A stretch of DNA of 64,000 bases from Chitinophaga sp. Cy-1792 (GTDB taxonomy: Bacteria; Bacteroidota; Bacteroidia; Chitinophagales; Chitinophagaceae): the NCBI RefSeq assembly GCF_011752935.1, contig NZ_VWWO01000002.1, positions 2,170,001 through 2,234,000 on the forward strand, in the 5' to 3' direction. How positions within the stretch are numbered: position 1 is the first letter of the stretch; each line of letters starts with the position of its first letter. Below the pieces are notes generated by a model. It was not told the origin of the DNA and made no database searches. It saw only the letters and a list, made by a program, of their open reading frames with translations. The translations under genes were made by a program, and so were the position numbers. Of this stretch, positions 44,008 to 52,792 are shown one piece after another.

Positions 44008-44802
44008 ATGTTCTATTATAGAGAATATCCTGTAGCCGCCCCATTATCTACCTATATAAAAAAATGCTGGGTGCTGGACAATTCCCAGAACCCACTGGCG
44101 CTTACCGGGCGCAAAGTGCTTCCCAACGGGTGTTTCAACCTGGCTATTATATCCGGACAGGGAATAGCCATTGCAGGACTTCACCATACTGTTCTTAAAG
44201 AAGGTATTTATTTTTGTGGTCAGCTGACCAGTGCAATCGATATACACCTGCACGCCTATACGAAAATAGTACTGGTACAGTTGTACCCCTGGGCGCCGGT
44301 AAATTTTATGAAGGAAGGACTGGCAGGAACGGCAGACAGGTTCCTGGACATTCATGACCTGCAACATATGCTGGACCTGGATTTCGAGTTATGGGACGAG
44401 CCTGCTATACTGGCAGCAGTACAACGTTCTTTTCTGCCGTTACTGAATGCACCAGGGCATGTAACGATGGCTGTATGCTCACTGCTGCGTGCAGAAAAAG
44501 GTAATCTGCGCATTACTGATATTGCAGCTAATATGGGCGTATCCAACCGGTACCTGGAAAAAAAATTCAGGGAAGCACTGGGTATTACCCCAAAAGATTA
44601 TGCAGGTATCATCCGGGTTAGAAGCCTGATAGATGCTTATCAGCAGCGCAGCAACAGTCCGGGGTTCACGGGATTGGCGTTGGAACATGGTTTTTATGAT
44701 CAGGCGCATTTCATAAAATCCTTTGCGGCCATCACGCGTATATCGCCCGGAAAATTTAACTTAGATGCCTATCTCCTGGCACTCAACGGGCAGGGAATTT
44801 AA
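44008..44802 (+). CDS. AraC family transcriptional regulator
   Basis: 264 residues. The N-terminal ~150 residues are a cupin-like sensor (REYPVAAPLSTYIKKCWVLDN, LPNGCFNLAII), the DUF6597 type. The C-terminus has the two AraC helix-turn-helix units: ITDIAANMGVSNRYLEKKFREALGITPKDYAGIIRVRSLI and then LEHGFYDQAHFIKSFAAITRISPGKF. Effector and targets are unknown. The DUF1697 gene starts 10 bases after its stop, so they are probably co-transcribed. Confidence 0.9.
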   Translation: MFYYREYPVAAPLSTYIKKCWVLDNSQNPLALTGRKVLPNGCFNLAIISGQGIAIAGLHHTVLKEGIYFCGQLTSAIDIHLHAYTKIVLVQLYPWAPVNFMKEGLAGTADRFLDIHDLQHMLDLDFELWDEPAILAAVQRSFLPLLNAPGHVTMAVCSLLRAEKGNLRITDIAANMGVSNRYLEKKFREALGITPKDYAGIIRVRSLIDAYQQRSNSPGFTGLALEHGFYDQAHFIKSFAAITRISPGKFNLDAYLLALNGQGI

Positions 44803-44812
44803 TTTATTTAAT

Positions 44813-45355
44813 ATGCAGACATATATAGCATTATTGAGAGGCATCAATGTAAGTGGCAGTAAAATTATTAAGATGGAATTACTGCGGGAGATTTTTGAAT
44901 CCATGCAGCTAAAAGATGTCAGGACCTATATCCAGAGCGGAAATGTGGTGTTTAAATCTGCGATAAAAGATGAGGAAAAACTGTCGGAGCTGGTGCATAA
45001 GGGACTCGAAAAAGCACTGGGATATAAGGTAGAAGTGGTATTACGTACACCTGCCGAATTGAAGCGGCTGATTAACAAACATCCATATGGCAAGATCGCT
45101 GCGGAGGAAACGCGCAAACTATATGTGGCGTTTCTGCCAGTGGCCCCTGCGACGGCAGACCTCGAAAAATTTATTGCGTTGCAGTCGGAACAGGAACAGT
45201 TTCATTTCCATGAGCGGGAGTTGTATATCGCGATAGATAAGGCTATGTTAAAGCCAAAGTTTACCAACAATATTTTAGAGAAAAAATTGAAAATATTTGC
45301 GACTACCCGAAATTGGGCCACCGTCAACAAATTGCTTGAAATGGCCGCTGAATAA
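44813..45355 (+). CDS. DUF1697 protein
   Basis: 180 residues from the ATG at 44813. MQTYIALLRGINVSGSKIIKMELLREIFESM and DVRTYIQSGNVVFKS are the standard N-terminal signature of DUF1697, and the C-terminus KPKFTNNILEKKLKIFATTRNWATVNKLLEM is equally typical. A longer frame from 44765 overlaps the AraC gene and is not used. Biochemical role unknown. Confidence 0.9.
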   Translation: MQTYIALLRGINVSGSKIIKMELLREIFESMQLKDVRTYIQSGNVVFKSAIKDEEKLSELVHKGLEKALGYKVEVVLRTPAELKRLINKHPYGKIAAEETRKLYVAFLPVAPATADLEKFIALQSEQEQFHFHERELYIAIDKAMLKPKFTNNILEKKLKIFATTRNWATVNKLLEMAAE

Positions 45356-45429
45356 GCACTATAGTGCTACCTACTTATGTTAACGATTCGCAAATCAAGA
45401 CGTTTGAACATGACGATAGTCTATCACTG

Positions 45430-45497
45430 ATAGTTTAATAATAATGGAATAATATAAGAACGCGAGAATCAGAATGATTCCATTATTATTAAACTAT
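45430..45497 (+). promoter_or_regulatory. perfect 21-bp inverted repeat before a degenerate AraC-like gene
   Basis: 45430-45450 is the exact reverse complement of 45477-45497, with a 26-base spacer. The AT-rich arms are long enough for a stable RNA hairpin or for a DNA-binding site of two half-turn elements. The right arm covers the first codons if translation starts at 45474 and ends seven bases before the ATG at 45504. Confidence 0.75.
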
Positions 45498-45503
45498 ACT
45501 CAA

Positions 45504-46499
45504 ATGCACATCTTTTTGAATTTTACCTATGCGGCAGGAGATAACCGCAACGATGTACCTGCACATTTAAGACACTTGCTGAAGGCTGCTACGATCGTAC
45601 GATACAGCGTCACTGAGAATGGCTGGATACTGGAACAGTACCAGGTTATGGGAGGAATTTACAGAGCCCTTGTTCATTATGCGATTCAGGAGAATGAGAC
45701 ACTTTTTGTTGATAGCAACATCGATGTCATTGCGATCAACAGGTCTACAAAGCATGAAGTACTGGTACCAACGCAGGAGTTAATTTCGGTAGGTGATGCC
45801 AGTGCTATGGATTATCATATGTTTATAGTAGCCAAAGGAAAAAACGTATCTTTTGTTCCAGGTGGTGGTATACATGAGATTTCTTTTTTCTCCATCGACA
45901 CGGCTGCCATTCCTAATTTGATAGCACTATTTTATGACTTACATCCTTTACTCTGGCTGCTGCCCATCACGCAAACACAAAAACTGGAAGGCGTATCTTT
46001 CCGGCAGAATGAAATAAGTGACTGGATGGATGAGCGGATGCTCAACCAAACAGGATTCCAGGGGCTTATATTCCCATACCAGCAAAGGATTTCCGTTAAT
46101 TATATCCTATGTGCATTGCGCTGCATGGAGGAGGAATATTCCCAGCTGCTAACGGACCGTGAAATAAACTTAGCCGTTGAAGTATTTGATCTTATAAAAG
46201 ATATCGCAAAAATTCAGGACCTGCAGGCTTATCTAATGAAGAAAACCGGTCAGCAATTTGTGGATATTGAATATGTTTTTAAAAACCATTACAAAATGTC
46301 TGTGATGGAATTTGTAACGATGGCAGTGTATTTACATGCCTATGTGTTGCTGGCTGTAGCGGGCTTTAGTATAGAAGCAGTTGCAGACATCACCCGCATC
46401 GGCATGGATGATTCCGGCCATGTAGATGTAGCATTATTTAAGATTTATATGGAAGACTATTTCAAAGTACCAATGACAGGAATAGTTCCGAATTTATAA
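45504..46499 (+). CDS. strongly diverged AraC-like protein
   Basis: Not a recognised family at first sight; 331 residues from the ATG at 45504. The last 65 residues (YVFKNHYKMSVMEFVTMAVYLHAYVLLAVAGFSIEAVADITRIGMDDSGHVDVALFKIYMEDYFKVPMT) follow the AraC pattern step by step: first-HTH end, a helix with an A..LL core, SIEAVADI as the recognition HTH, then the F..Y....FKVPMT closing motif. Most basic DNA-contact residues are missing. The N-terminal part resembles a cupin sensor region (VMGGIYRALVHYAIQENETLF). The other start at 45474 would put the right arm of the inverted repeat inside the gene. The AraC origin is my inference. Confidence 0.65.
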   Translation: MHIFLNFTYAAGDNRNDVPAHLRHLLKAATIVRYSVTENGWILEQYQVMGGIYRALVHYAIQENETLFVDSNIDVIAINRSTKHEVLVPTQELISVGDASAMDYHMFIVAKGKNVSFVPGGGIHEISFFSIDTAAIPNLIALFYDLHPLLWLLPITQTQKLEGVSFRQNEISDWMDERMLNQTGFQGLIFPYQQRISVNYILCALRCMEEEYSQLLTDREINLAVEVFDLIKDIAKIQDLQAYLMKKTGQQFVDIEYVFKNHYKMSVMEFVTMAVYLHAYVLLAVAGFSIEAVADITRIGMDDSGHVDVALFKIYMEDYFKVPMTGIVPNL

Positions 46500-46502
46500 A
46501 TA

Positions 46503-47387
46503 TCATTTACGATCTGCGGTCACTTTTTCCAGTTCCTGGATAAATCTGGCCGCAGATTTTTTTAGCCGTATGCCCTTCAGCGTTATGATATAGGATTTTC
46601 GTACCCAGTCCTGCCCTTCCAGCGGGATTACGATAATGTTCTTCCATCCTGTTACAGCCCTTTCATTTAAGAGTGTAGCCCAGTGGCCTTTTTCTACCAG
46701 CGACAACAGGCTGTGTACATCATTCATTTCAATTTTTATAGAGAGGCTTACCTCATGCTTTTTAAGTATTTCATCGAGGAAGTCGCGACTGCTATAGCCT
46801 GGTGTTGCCAGGATCATGTCTACGCCTTTCAGGGCTTTTATGCCTATGCTTTTTTTCCCTGACAGCGGGTGCTTCTTACTAACGGCCATGACTATACGCG
46901 ATCTTAACAAGGGTTGCATCTGGAGTCCGTCTTCGTGGTCTTTACTGTGGAAGGTAAGCAGCAGGTCGAGGTCTTGTGCCCTGAGCTTACGTTCCAGCTC
47001 ATCCGGGGAGCCGTATACAATCTGCAGGCGGATGCCGGGATATTTCTGCGGAAAGCTGACCAGTAGTGGCAGGAGCATGCTGGTGAAGGCATAGGTAACG
47101 CCGATGCGGAGTTCACCTGTAAGCAGCCCCTGCAATTCTTCCACAGCCTGGCGGCCTTTCTCCACTTCTTCGAGTACATAGCGCGCATGTTCCAGGAAGA
47201 TTTGTCCGCCTTCGGTCAGCAACACCTTCTTGCCTACCCTGTCGAACAGGTAAGTATTCAGTTCACCTTCCAGGGACATGATCTGCTGGGATAAGGTAGA
47301 CTGCGTTACATATAGCTCTTTGGCAGCAGCGGTAAAGTTGCCTATCTCAGCGGCTTTCACGAAATATTTCAATTGGCGTAGCTCCAT
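46503..47387 (-). CDS. LysR family transcriptional regulator
   Basis: 294 residues. N-terminal winged helix LRQLKYFVKAAEIGNFTAAAKELYVTQSTLSQQIMSLEGELNTYLFDRVGKKVLLTEGG, then the two-lobed effector domain (LRIGVTYAFTSMLLPLLVSFPQKYPGIRLQIVYG). It resembles the CynR/CbbR-like subgroup. It is divergent from the MFS gene across 132 bases, the usual arrangement of a LysR protein and its target, so control of that transporter is likely. A clear T-N11-A operator was not found by eye. Confidence 0.93.
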   Translation of the reverse strand: MELRQLKYFVKAAEIGNFTAAAKELYVTQSTLSQQIMSLEGELNTYLFDRVGKKVLLTEGGQIFLEHARYVLEEVEKGRQAVEELQGLLTGELRIGVTYAFTSMLLPLLVSFPQKYPGIRLQIVYGSPDELERKLRAQDLDLLLTFHSKDHEDGLQMQPLLRSRIVMAVSKKHPLSGKKSIGIKALKGVDMILATPGYSSRDFLDEILKKHEVSLSIKIEMNDVHSLLSLVEKGHWATLLNERAVTGWKNIIVIPLEGQDWVRKSYIITLKGIRLKKSAARFIQELEKVTADRK

Positions 47388-47519
47388 CGATCAATCGGTT
47401 TTACTAATGGATTTGATTAAAACAATCTATTTTGCTTACATATAAATATAGCGGAAATTTGCATCCAGAAGAATGGCAGTATACAAATACTGCGAGCCAA
47501 TAACAGAAAAACCTCAGGA

Positions 47520-48776
47520 ATGGACGTATTTCGGTCGCTTAAATCCCGCAACTTCCGCTTGTTTTTTTACGGACAATCGGTATCACTGATAGGCACATGG
47601 ATGCAGAAAACAGCAGTATGCTGGCTGGTTTACCGGCTAACAAATTCGGCGCTGCTGTTAGGCGTGGTCAGCTTTGCGGGGCTCATCCCCTCTCTTATCC
47701 TTTCTCCCTATGCCGGCAGTTATATAGACCGGCATAACCGATATAAGATACTGGTACAAACGCAGGTCATCTCCATGTTACAGGCATTGGCACTGGCGGT
47801 GATGATCCTCTTCAGATATTACAGCATTACCGGCATTATCCTGCTGACGCTGGTACAGGGCATCATCAATGCATTTGACGTTACCTGCCGGCAGTCGCTG
47901 ATGGTAGATATGGTTACCCAGCGGGAAGACCTTCCCAATGCCATAGCATTGAATTCTACCATGGCCAATTTTGCACGCATTGCCGGGCCTGCCATGGCGG
48001 GAATTTTATTGAGTGCCTTCGGGGAAGATGTCTGTTTTGGCCTGAACTTCATCAGCTATATTCCCGTGCTGATCTCCCTGTTTATGATGAAGCTGGATAC
48101 GCCAGTATTAAAAAAGACAGATACCAGCATCTGGACAGAATTACGCGAAGGATTCCACTATATTTCCCACGATAAAGACCTAAGCTCACTACTGATGATG
48201 CTTACAGTAAGCAGTATGTTTGTAATCCCCTTTAATACACTGATGCCGATTTTTGCAAAAGATGTATTTAATGGTACCGCAAAAACATTCAGCTGGTTCG
48301 AAAGTGCGGCAGGACTGGGTTCTATTATCTCTGCGATGTATATGGCCAATCTCAAGGCCGGTAAAGACCTGGTGAAGATACTGGTTACCGCCAGCCTGAT
48401 ATTCTCTTTAAGCCTGATGCTGCTGGCCTATTCCGGCTGGCTGCCACTGGCGCTGGTGTTCATGGTGCTCTCTGGCGTAGGAATGATGGCGCAAACATCT
48501 GCCATCAATACTTATATCCAGACACATGCCATCCCTGCGATGCGGGCAAGAGCCATCAGTTATTATATTATGGCTTACCAGGGTATTATTCCCGTGGGCA
48601 GTTTACTTGCCGGTGTGATGGCCAATGTGGCCGGGCCTAAGTTTACCGTTTTCGCTGAAGGGATTATCGGGGTTGTTGCGGTGGTAGCCTTTGTTAACTA
48701 CCGCAGGCGCCATGCAGCCGAAATCAGCAGCAATGCGATGGAGTCTGCCAATAATTCAGCCGCCTCCGCTGCTTAG
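47520..48776 (+). CDS. MFS transporter (EntS/MFS_3 type exporter)
   Basis: 418 residues, about 12 helices. The start FRSLKSRNFRLFFYGQSVSLIGTWMQKTAVCWLVYRLTNSALLLGVVSFAGLIPSLILSPYAGSYIDRHNRYKILVQTQ has the MFS_3 pattern, with D-R between helices 2 and 3. The family mostly exports siderophores, drugs or small metabolites. Helix 7 onward (LSSLLMMLTVSSMFVIPFNTLMPIFAKDVF) completes the second half. The LysR gene is divergent. Ends in a Ser/Ala-rich tail; a terminator follows. Confidence 0.92.
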   Translation: MDVFRSLKSRNFRLFFYGQSVSLIGTWMQKTAVCWLVYRLTNSALLLGVVSFAGLIPSLILSPYAGSYIDRHNRYKILVQTQVISMLQALALAVMILFRYYSITGIILLTLVQGIINAFDVTCRQSLMVDMVTQREDLPNAIALNSTMANFARIAGPAMAGILLSAFGEDVCFGLNFISYIPVLISLFMMKLDTPVLKKTDTSIWTELREGFHYISHDKDLSSLLMMLTVSSMFVIPFNTLMPIFAKDVFNGTAKTFSWFESAAGLGSIISAMYMANLKAGKDLVKILVTASLIFSLSLMLLAYSGWLPLALVFMVLSGVGMMAQTSAINTYIQTHAIPAMRARAISYYIMAYQGIIPVGSLLAGVMANVAGPKFTVFAEGIIGVVAVVAFVNYRRRHAAEISSNAMESANNSAASAA

Positions 48777-48802
48777 TATTTTCATATAGTCATTTTAGTG
48801 AG

Positions 48803-48831
48803 GGATGAACGATTGCCGTTCATCCTTTTTT
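48803..48831 (+). terminator. terminator of the MFS gene
   Basis: GGATGAACG (48803-48811) with CGTTCATCC (48817-48825), then TTTTTT. Confidence 0.85.
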
Positions 48832-48930
48832 ATTAAATTTTATTACCTACTTAATACTACTTAATAATATTTTTATTTAAGTTAGCGAAAATATTTATTT
48901 TTTTAATCAACCAAGATAATAGCATTATCA

Positions 48931-50100
48931 ATGCGGAAACCTTTATTAGCGGGCCTGTTCGCCCTTTCCTGTACTTATGCCAGCGCACAGACACTTACCA
49001 CCGCCATGAACAATGCCCTCACAGGCGCCAGACAGGGCAGCATCGTATTACTACCTGATTTCCTATCAGAAAAGATTCCTTATATCAACTATCAGCAGGT
49101 AGTGATGCCCGGGCCACAGCATGTAATCGCAGACGATCCCGAATATATACGTGTACCGGAAGGCATTGCCTTGCAGGAACGCGTAGCTCCCGGCGCAGTA
49201 CGACTATATGTTTACAATGTAAATGGCGTGACAGAACCGGCAAAAATGCCGAGGAAAATAAGTGCTGTCATAGAAAATACCGGCAACAGCAACATGCAGC
49301 TGCGCATGCAGCGCTATTCTTCCCAACCACCCAGCACCAATTATTACCTCGTAGGTAAAAACGGGCTGGCAGATTATTTCGCTTCAAAACCCGCAACGAA
49401 AGTACGTACCATAAAACCCGGAGAGCGTGTTGCCATTGACGCTCAGCTGGAAAAAAACGTGGTCACATACGACCAGCTTACCCATGGCTTTTATGAATTT
49501 ACGATAGACCAGCCGGGCCTCATCAGCGTGGTACAGACAGATCCTGCAACCTCCGGCCCCGCGGCAGTAGCGCGACTGAAGGGAGTACTTCCCTCCAAAA
49601 GCAAAAGTGGCGCCGGCAGAGGCGTTTTTGGTGTAAGCAATTACCGTATCATCGCTATAGATACCCTCGATACGAAAGATGGCGTAAAAGAGCTGGTAAT
49701 GGCCGACGGCGTGCGTGATCCATGGGTACTGGGGTCAGAAGGCAGCTCAGATGCAGTCGCTAAACTGAGTGGCAACTACGGCGTGATGTACAACATAGAA
49801 ATGAAATGGAAAAGTACGGATGGCAAAGGATTGGCGCTGGTAACATGGAATGCACGCGGCGGCGGTCAATGGTGTGATGCCATGGCCAACACGATGGTGG
49901 TGAGTGAAGGCAAATTCAAGCCTGGTACTATCCAACTTCCGGCAGACCAGCTAACGACTGGCAAGGCGCCTGAGGCAGTGCTGGTGCAGATTTTCAAGCC
50001 AGCTGCCAACGGAGAAACGCAAACGATCAAAATGACCTGGTCACCGCCGGGAGCTTCCTGTCTGCCTACCCCGCTGGTATTTATACCGGTAGACCTGTAA
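48931..50100 (+). CDS. hypothetical secreted protein
   Basis: 389 residues, family not recognised. A signal peptide is clear (residues 1-19, MRKPLLAGLFALSCTYASA, cut before QTLTT). The rest is predicted beta-rich and soluble: repeated short strands such as AVRLYVYNVNGV, KISAVIENTGNSNMQLRMQRYS and GLALVTWNARGGGQWCDAMANTM. Only two Cys remain after the signal (in GQWCDA and GASCLP), possibly a disulfide. No lipobox and no sorting domain. It lies alone between a terminator and the SDR gene, which starts 66 bases downstream on the same strand. Extracytoplasmic location is all that can be said. Confidence 0.75.
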   Translation: MRKPLLAGLFALSCTYASAQTLTTAMNNALTGARQGSIVLLPDFLSEKIPYINYQQVVMPGPQHVIADDPEYIRVPEGIALQERVAPGAVRLYVYNVNGVTEPAKMPRKISAVIENTGNSNMQLRMQRYSSQPPSTNYYLVGKNGLADYFASKPATKVRTIKPGERVAIDAQLEKNVVTYDQLTHGFYEFTIDQPGLISVVQTDPATSGPAAVARLKGVLPSKSKSGAGRGVFGVSNYRIIAIDTLDTKDGVKELVMADGVRDPWVLGSEGSSDAVAKLSGNYGVMYNIEMKWKSTDGKGLALVTWNARGGGQWCDAMANTMVVSEGKFKPGTIQLPADQLTTGKAPEAVLVQIFKPAANGETQTIKMTWSPPGASCLPTPLVFIPVDL

Positions 50101-50166
50101 GCTGCGGTTGCTATCGTTTTTTTTCCTAAATTCCTGTATCAAAACAATCCGTTTAAAGCAGGAGTT

Positions 50167-50985
50167 ATGACAGCACAGCAACGAACAATTTTCATCACGG
50201 GCGCTACCAGGGGTATTGGCAAGGCCATCGCACTGAAAATGGCCTCAGAAGGCAACAATATTGTGATTGCAGCGAAGAGCGTAGAAGAAGATCCCAGGCT
50301 GGGCGGCACGATTTACAGTGCTGCGGCCGAAGTAGAAGCAGCCGGCGGCAAAGCACTGGCAGTACAGGTTGATATCCGTGAAGAGGAACAGATTGCCGCT
50401 GCCGTGGCTAAAGCGGTGGAAACCTTCGGTGGTATTGATGTACTCATCAACAACGCTTCTGCTATCTCGCTGACCAATACAGAACAAACGTCTGCCAAGC
50501 GTTTCGATCTGATGCATGATATCAATGTCCGGGGTACTTTTCTGATGACGCTGCATTGTCTGCCCTATCTGAAAAAAGGCCATCAGGCGCATATCCTGAC
50601 GTTATCCCCGCCCATTAATCTGGCGCCACAATGGCTGGGGCCTCATGTAGCCTATACCATCAGCAAATACAATATGAGTATGCTTGCGCTGGGATGGGCT
50701 GCGGAGCTGGAGCAGTACAATATCGCCTCCAATGCGTTATGGCCGGCTACTACCATCGCCACTGCCGCCGTCAAAAATCTGCTGGGAGGTGATGCATTAA
50801 TAAATATCAGCCGTACGCCTGCCATCATAGCAGATGCGGTGCATTATATTCTCAGTCAGCCTTCCTCCTTTACGGGCCATACGCTGATCGATGAAGAAGT
50901 GCTTCAATCTGCCGGGGTGACTGACTTTGATCAGTACGCCGTCAATCCGGGAGGCAAATTGCATAAAGACCTGTTCCTGGACTAA
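50167..50985 (+). CDS. HSDL2-like short-chain dehydrogenase/reductase
   Basis: 272-residue SDR oxidoreductase, NAD(P)-dependent. The cofactor loop is TGATRGIGKAIA, followed by NNASAISL, and the catalytic YTISK holds Tyr and Lys. Across its length it resembles the SDR domain of eukaryotic hydroxysteroid dehydrogenase-like protein 2: VIAAKSVEEDPRLGGTIYSAAAEVEAAGGKAL, PYLKKGHQAHILTLSPPINL, NALWPATTIATAA and FTGHTLIDEEVL. The SCP2 domain of HSDL2 is absent. Substrate unknown, perhaps an acyl chain. Ends at a bidirectional terminator. Confidence 0.9.
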   Translation: MTAQQRTIFITGATRGIGKAIALKMASEGNNIVIAAKSVEEDPRLGGTIYSAAAEVEAAGGKALAVQVDIREEEQIAAAVAKAVETFGGIDVLINNASAISLTNTEQTSAKRFDLMHDINVRGTFLMTLHCLPYLKKGHQAHILTLSPPINLAPQWLGPHVAYTISKYNMSMLALGWAAELEQYNIASNALWPATTIATAAVKNLLGGDALINISRTPAIIADAVHYILSQPSSFTGHTLIDEEVLQSAGVTDFDQYAVNPGGKLHKDLFLD

Positions 50986-51000
50986 AACCAGGCCATCATA

Positions 51001-51048
51001 AAAATAGCGAGGTCGTCTTTACCAGGTAGAGACGACCTCGTTATTTTA
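51001..51048. terminator. bidirectional terminator
   Basis: 18-base arms (51001-51018 with 51030-51047) with one G-T pair, carrying A- and T-runs. Between the converging SDR and PhzF genes. Confidence 0.88.
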
Positions 51049-51059
51049 TCAAATCAATA

Positions 51060-51854
51060 TTATTCCGGCAGTCGGAACCAGCCATCAATCAGCGTGAGTG
51101 CCTGTCCGGTTAAAGCTACCTTATCACCGTGGAGGGCTACACGCAGTTCACCACCACGCGCAGATACCTGTAAAGCATTGAAAGTCGTTTTTCCCAGTTT
51201 TGCGGCCCAGTAAGGCGCCAGTACACAATGTGCAGAGCCGGTCACGGGATCTTCCGTGAGGCCGTGTGGCGCTGCGAAGAAACGGGATACGAAATCGTAG
51301 GGTTTATCGGCATCTGCTCTGGCAGTAACGATGCAATTGTAAGACTGCAACAGTTCATGGGTAGGATTGAAATTGCGGACCTCTTCTTCCGACGGCAGCA
51401 GTACCAGCGTACGTTCTACTCCTGCCTGGAGTATTTCTACAGCGGTAGGGAAAACAGCAAGCAGCGTTGTATCCGTTGCGGCTTCGCTGCCGATAGCAGG
51501 AAAATTAAGGGTGATCCATCCATCGCTGCCTTTAGTAGCGGTAAACTGTCCTGCAATCGTATGGAAGCGGATTTCCTCGTCAGCCAGCATCATTCCTGTT
51601 TCCCAGAGAATATGTGCACTGGCCAGTGTGGCATGGCCGCAGAGCTGCGCTTCTCCCCCATCCGGACGGAACCACCGCAGGATGAAGTCATTGTTCTTTC
51701 GCACAACGAAAGCAGTCATCGGTACATTGTTTTCCTTTCCTATGCGGGACAACACTTCATCTGCCGGTAATTGATCCGCAATACAAACAGCAGCCGGATT
51801 TCCGCCAAACGGGCGGTTGGTAAAGGCATCTACCTGAAAAAATCTGAATTCCAT
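51060..51854 (-). CDS. PhzF family isomerase-like protein lacking the usual catalytic Glu
   Basis: 264 residues with the DAP-epimerase-like double fold. N-terminal signature FFQVDAFTNRPFGGNPAAVCIAD, then GGEAQLCGHATLASAHILWE and, near the end, GLTEDPVTGSAHCVLAPYW. In most PhzF proteins the catalytic Glu lies in an NLSETAF motif; here the matching stretch is NNVPMTAF, with Met46 in its place. The family isomerises phenazine precursors or unknown compounds; no phenazine gene is nearby. The protein may be catalytically changed or inactive. Confidence 0.88.
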   Translation of the reverse strand: MEFRFFQVDAFTNRPFGGNPAAVCIADQLPADEVLSRIGKENNVPMTAFVVRKNNDFILRWFRPDGGEAQLCGHATLASAHILWETGMMLADEEIRFHTIAGQFTATKGSDGWITLNFPAIGSEAATDTTLLAVFPTAVEILQAGVERTLVLLPSEEEVRNFNPTHELLQSYNCIVTARADADKPYDFVSRFFAAPHGLTEDPVTGSAHCVLAPYWAAKLGKTTFNALQVSARGGELRVALHGDKVALTGQALTLIDGWFRLPE

Positions 51855-51979
51855 TGTGCGAAAAATTTATGTTACAAAGGTTTATTTTTCTACAGATAGA
51901 AAACAGATGCAGTTTCTATTTTTTCGACCAGATCAGATTATAATTATCTTTTGTTTTGCTGGCTATAAATAACTCACTT

Positions 51980-52792
51980 CTATTTTTTCTTCCCTCTTCC
52001 CAGCCACAGCAAAGCCTGTAACACCAGCTTACCTTGTGTAGGATTGTCAAACGTAAACGACAATTCCTTATTGGTATGGTTTTCATAATCGATGTCGTTG
52101 TGGCCCATATTCATGTACACCATCCGGAATTTCCTATTCGTCCACACCACCGGATAGTAGCCGCTATGCCATATTTCGTACTGCTTAGGGCCGGTACCCA
52201 GCGGGAAGCTGGTGGAATCAATGGCCAGGAGGATATCTATATCAGGATTTTTAGTCAGGTCCTGGCTCCAGCGGTACCATTCGTTGGGGCTGGATTTGAA
52301 GGTATGTGGCAAACCCTTTACTGCCGGATGTTTCGGGTCTTCTACCCGCAATACGGCGGAAGTAGGGCGCCAGGTATTGCTGACATAGGAGCCGCTACCG
52401 AGAAAAGTGTTATGGTACCAATCCCAGTTTGCAGGCACAGCAGAAGGTGTGAGCGCAAATGCTGCGAAGTGGAAACCCATCCAGGCGCCGCCATTTTCCA
52501 TGTAAGACTGGAATGCAGCGCGTTGTTCCGGTTTTTCCGGGCGCGTATCCAGAAATAATACCACTTCATAACTTTTGAGAGAATCGGTGTTTAGCAAAGA
52601 CCAGTCGCGGGTAGCCCTGTACTCAAAATTATTGGCTTTTGCCTGTTCAGCAAACCACTTGTTGGCTTCGTGTACATAGCTGATATGAGCCTGGTCTGCC
52701 TCGCCGGTATAGAAAGCAATCACGTGGAATTGCGACTGGGCTCCTGCCCAGCTGCTCAGTAATAACAATAATGGAAATAGTAATTTTTTCAT
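51980..52792 (-). CDS. secreted ThuA-domain protein
   Basis: 270 residues from the ATG at 52792. Signal peptide MKKLLFPLLLLLSSWAGAQ, then a class I glutamine-amidotransferase-like ThuA fold: FHVIAFYTGEADQAHISYVHEANKWFAEQA, VVLFLDTRPEKPEQRAAFQSYMENGGAWMGFHFA, HPAVKGLPHTFKSSPNEWYRW and PVVWTNRKFRMVYMNMGHNDIDY. In Bacteroidota ThuA proteins often belong to sugar utilisation. The frame runs to 53107, but the added part crosses an unrelated gene-free region, so the signal peptide start is used. Confidence 0.88.
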   Translation of the reverse strand: MKKLLFPLLLLLSSWAGAQSQFHVIAFYTGEADQAHISYVHEANKWFAEQAKANNFEYRATRDWSLLNTDSLKSYEVVLFLDTRPEKPEQRAAFQSYMENGGAWMGFHFAAFALTPSAVPANWDWYHNTFLGSGSYVSNTWRPTSAVLRVEDPKHPAVKGLPHTFKSSPNEWYRWSQDLTKNPDIDILLAIDSTSFPLGTGPKQYEIWHSGYYPVVWTNRKFRMVYMNMGHNDIDYENHTNKELSFTFDNPTQGKLVLQALLWLGRGKKK

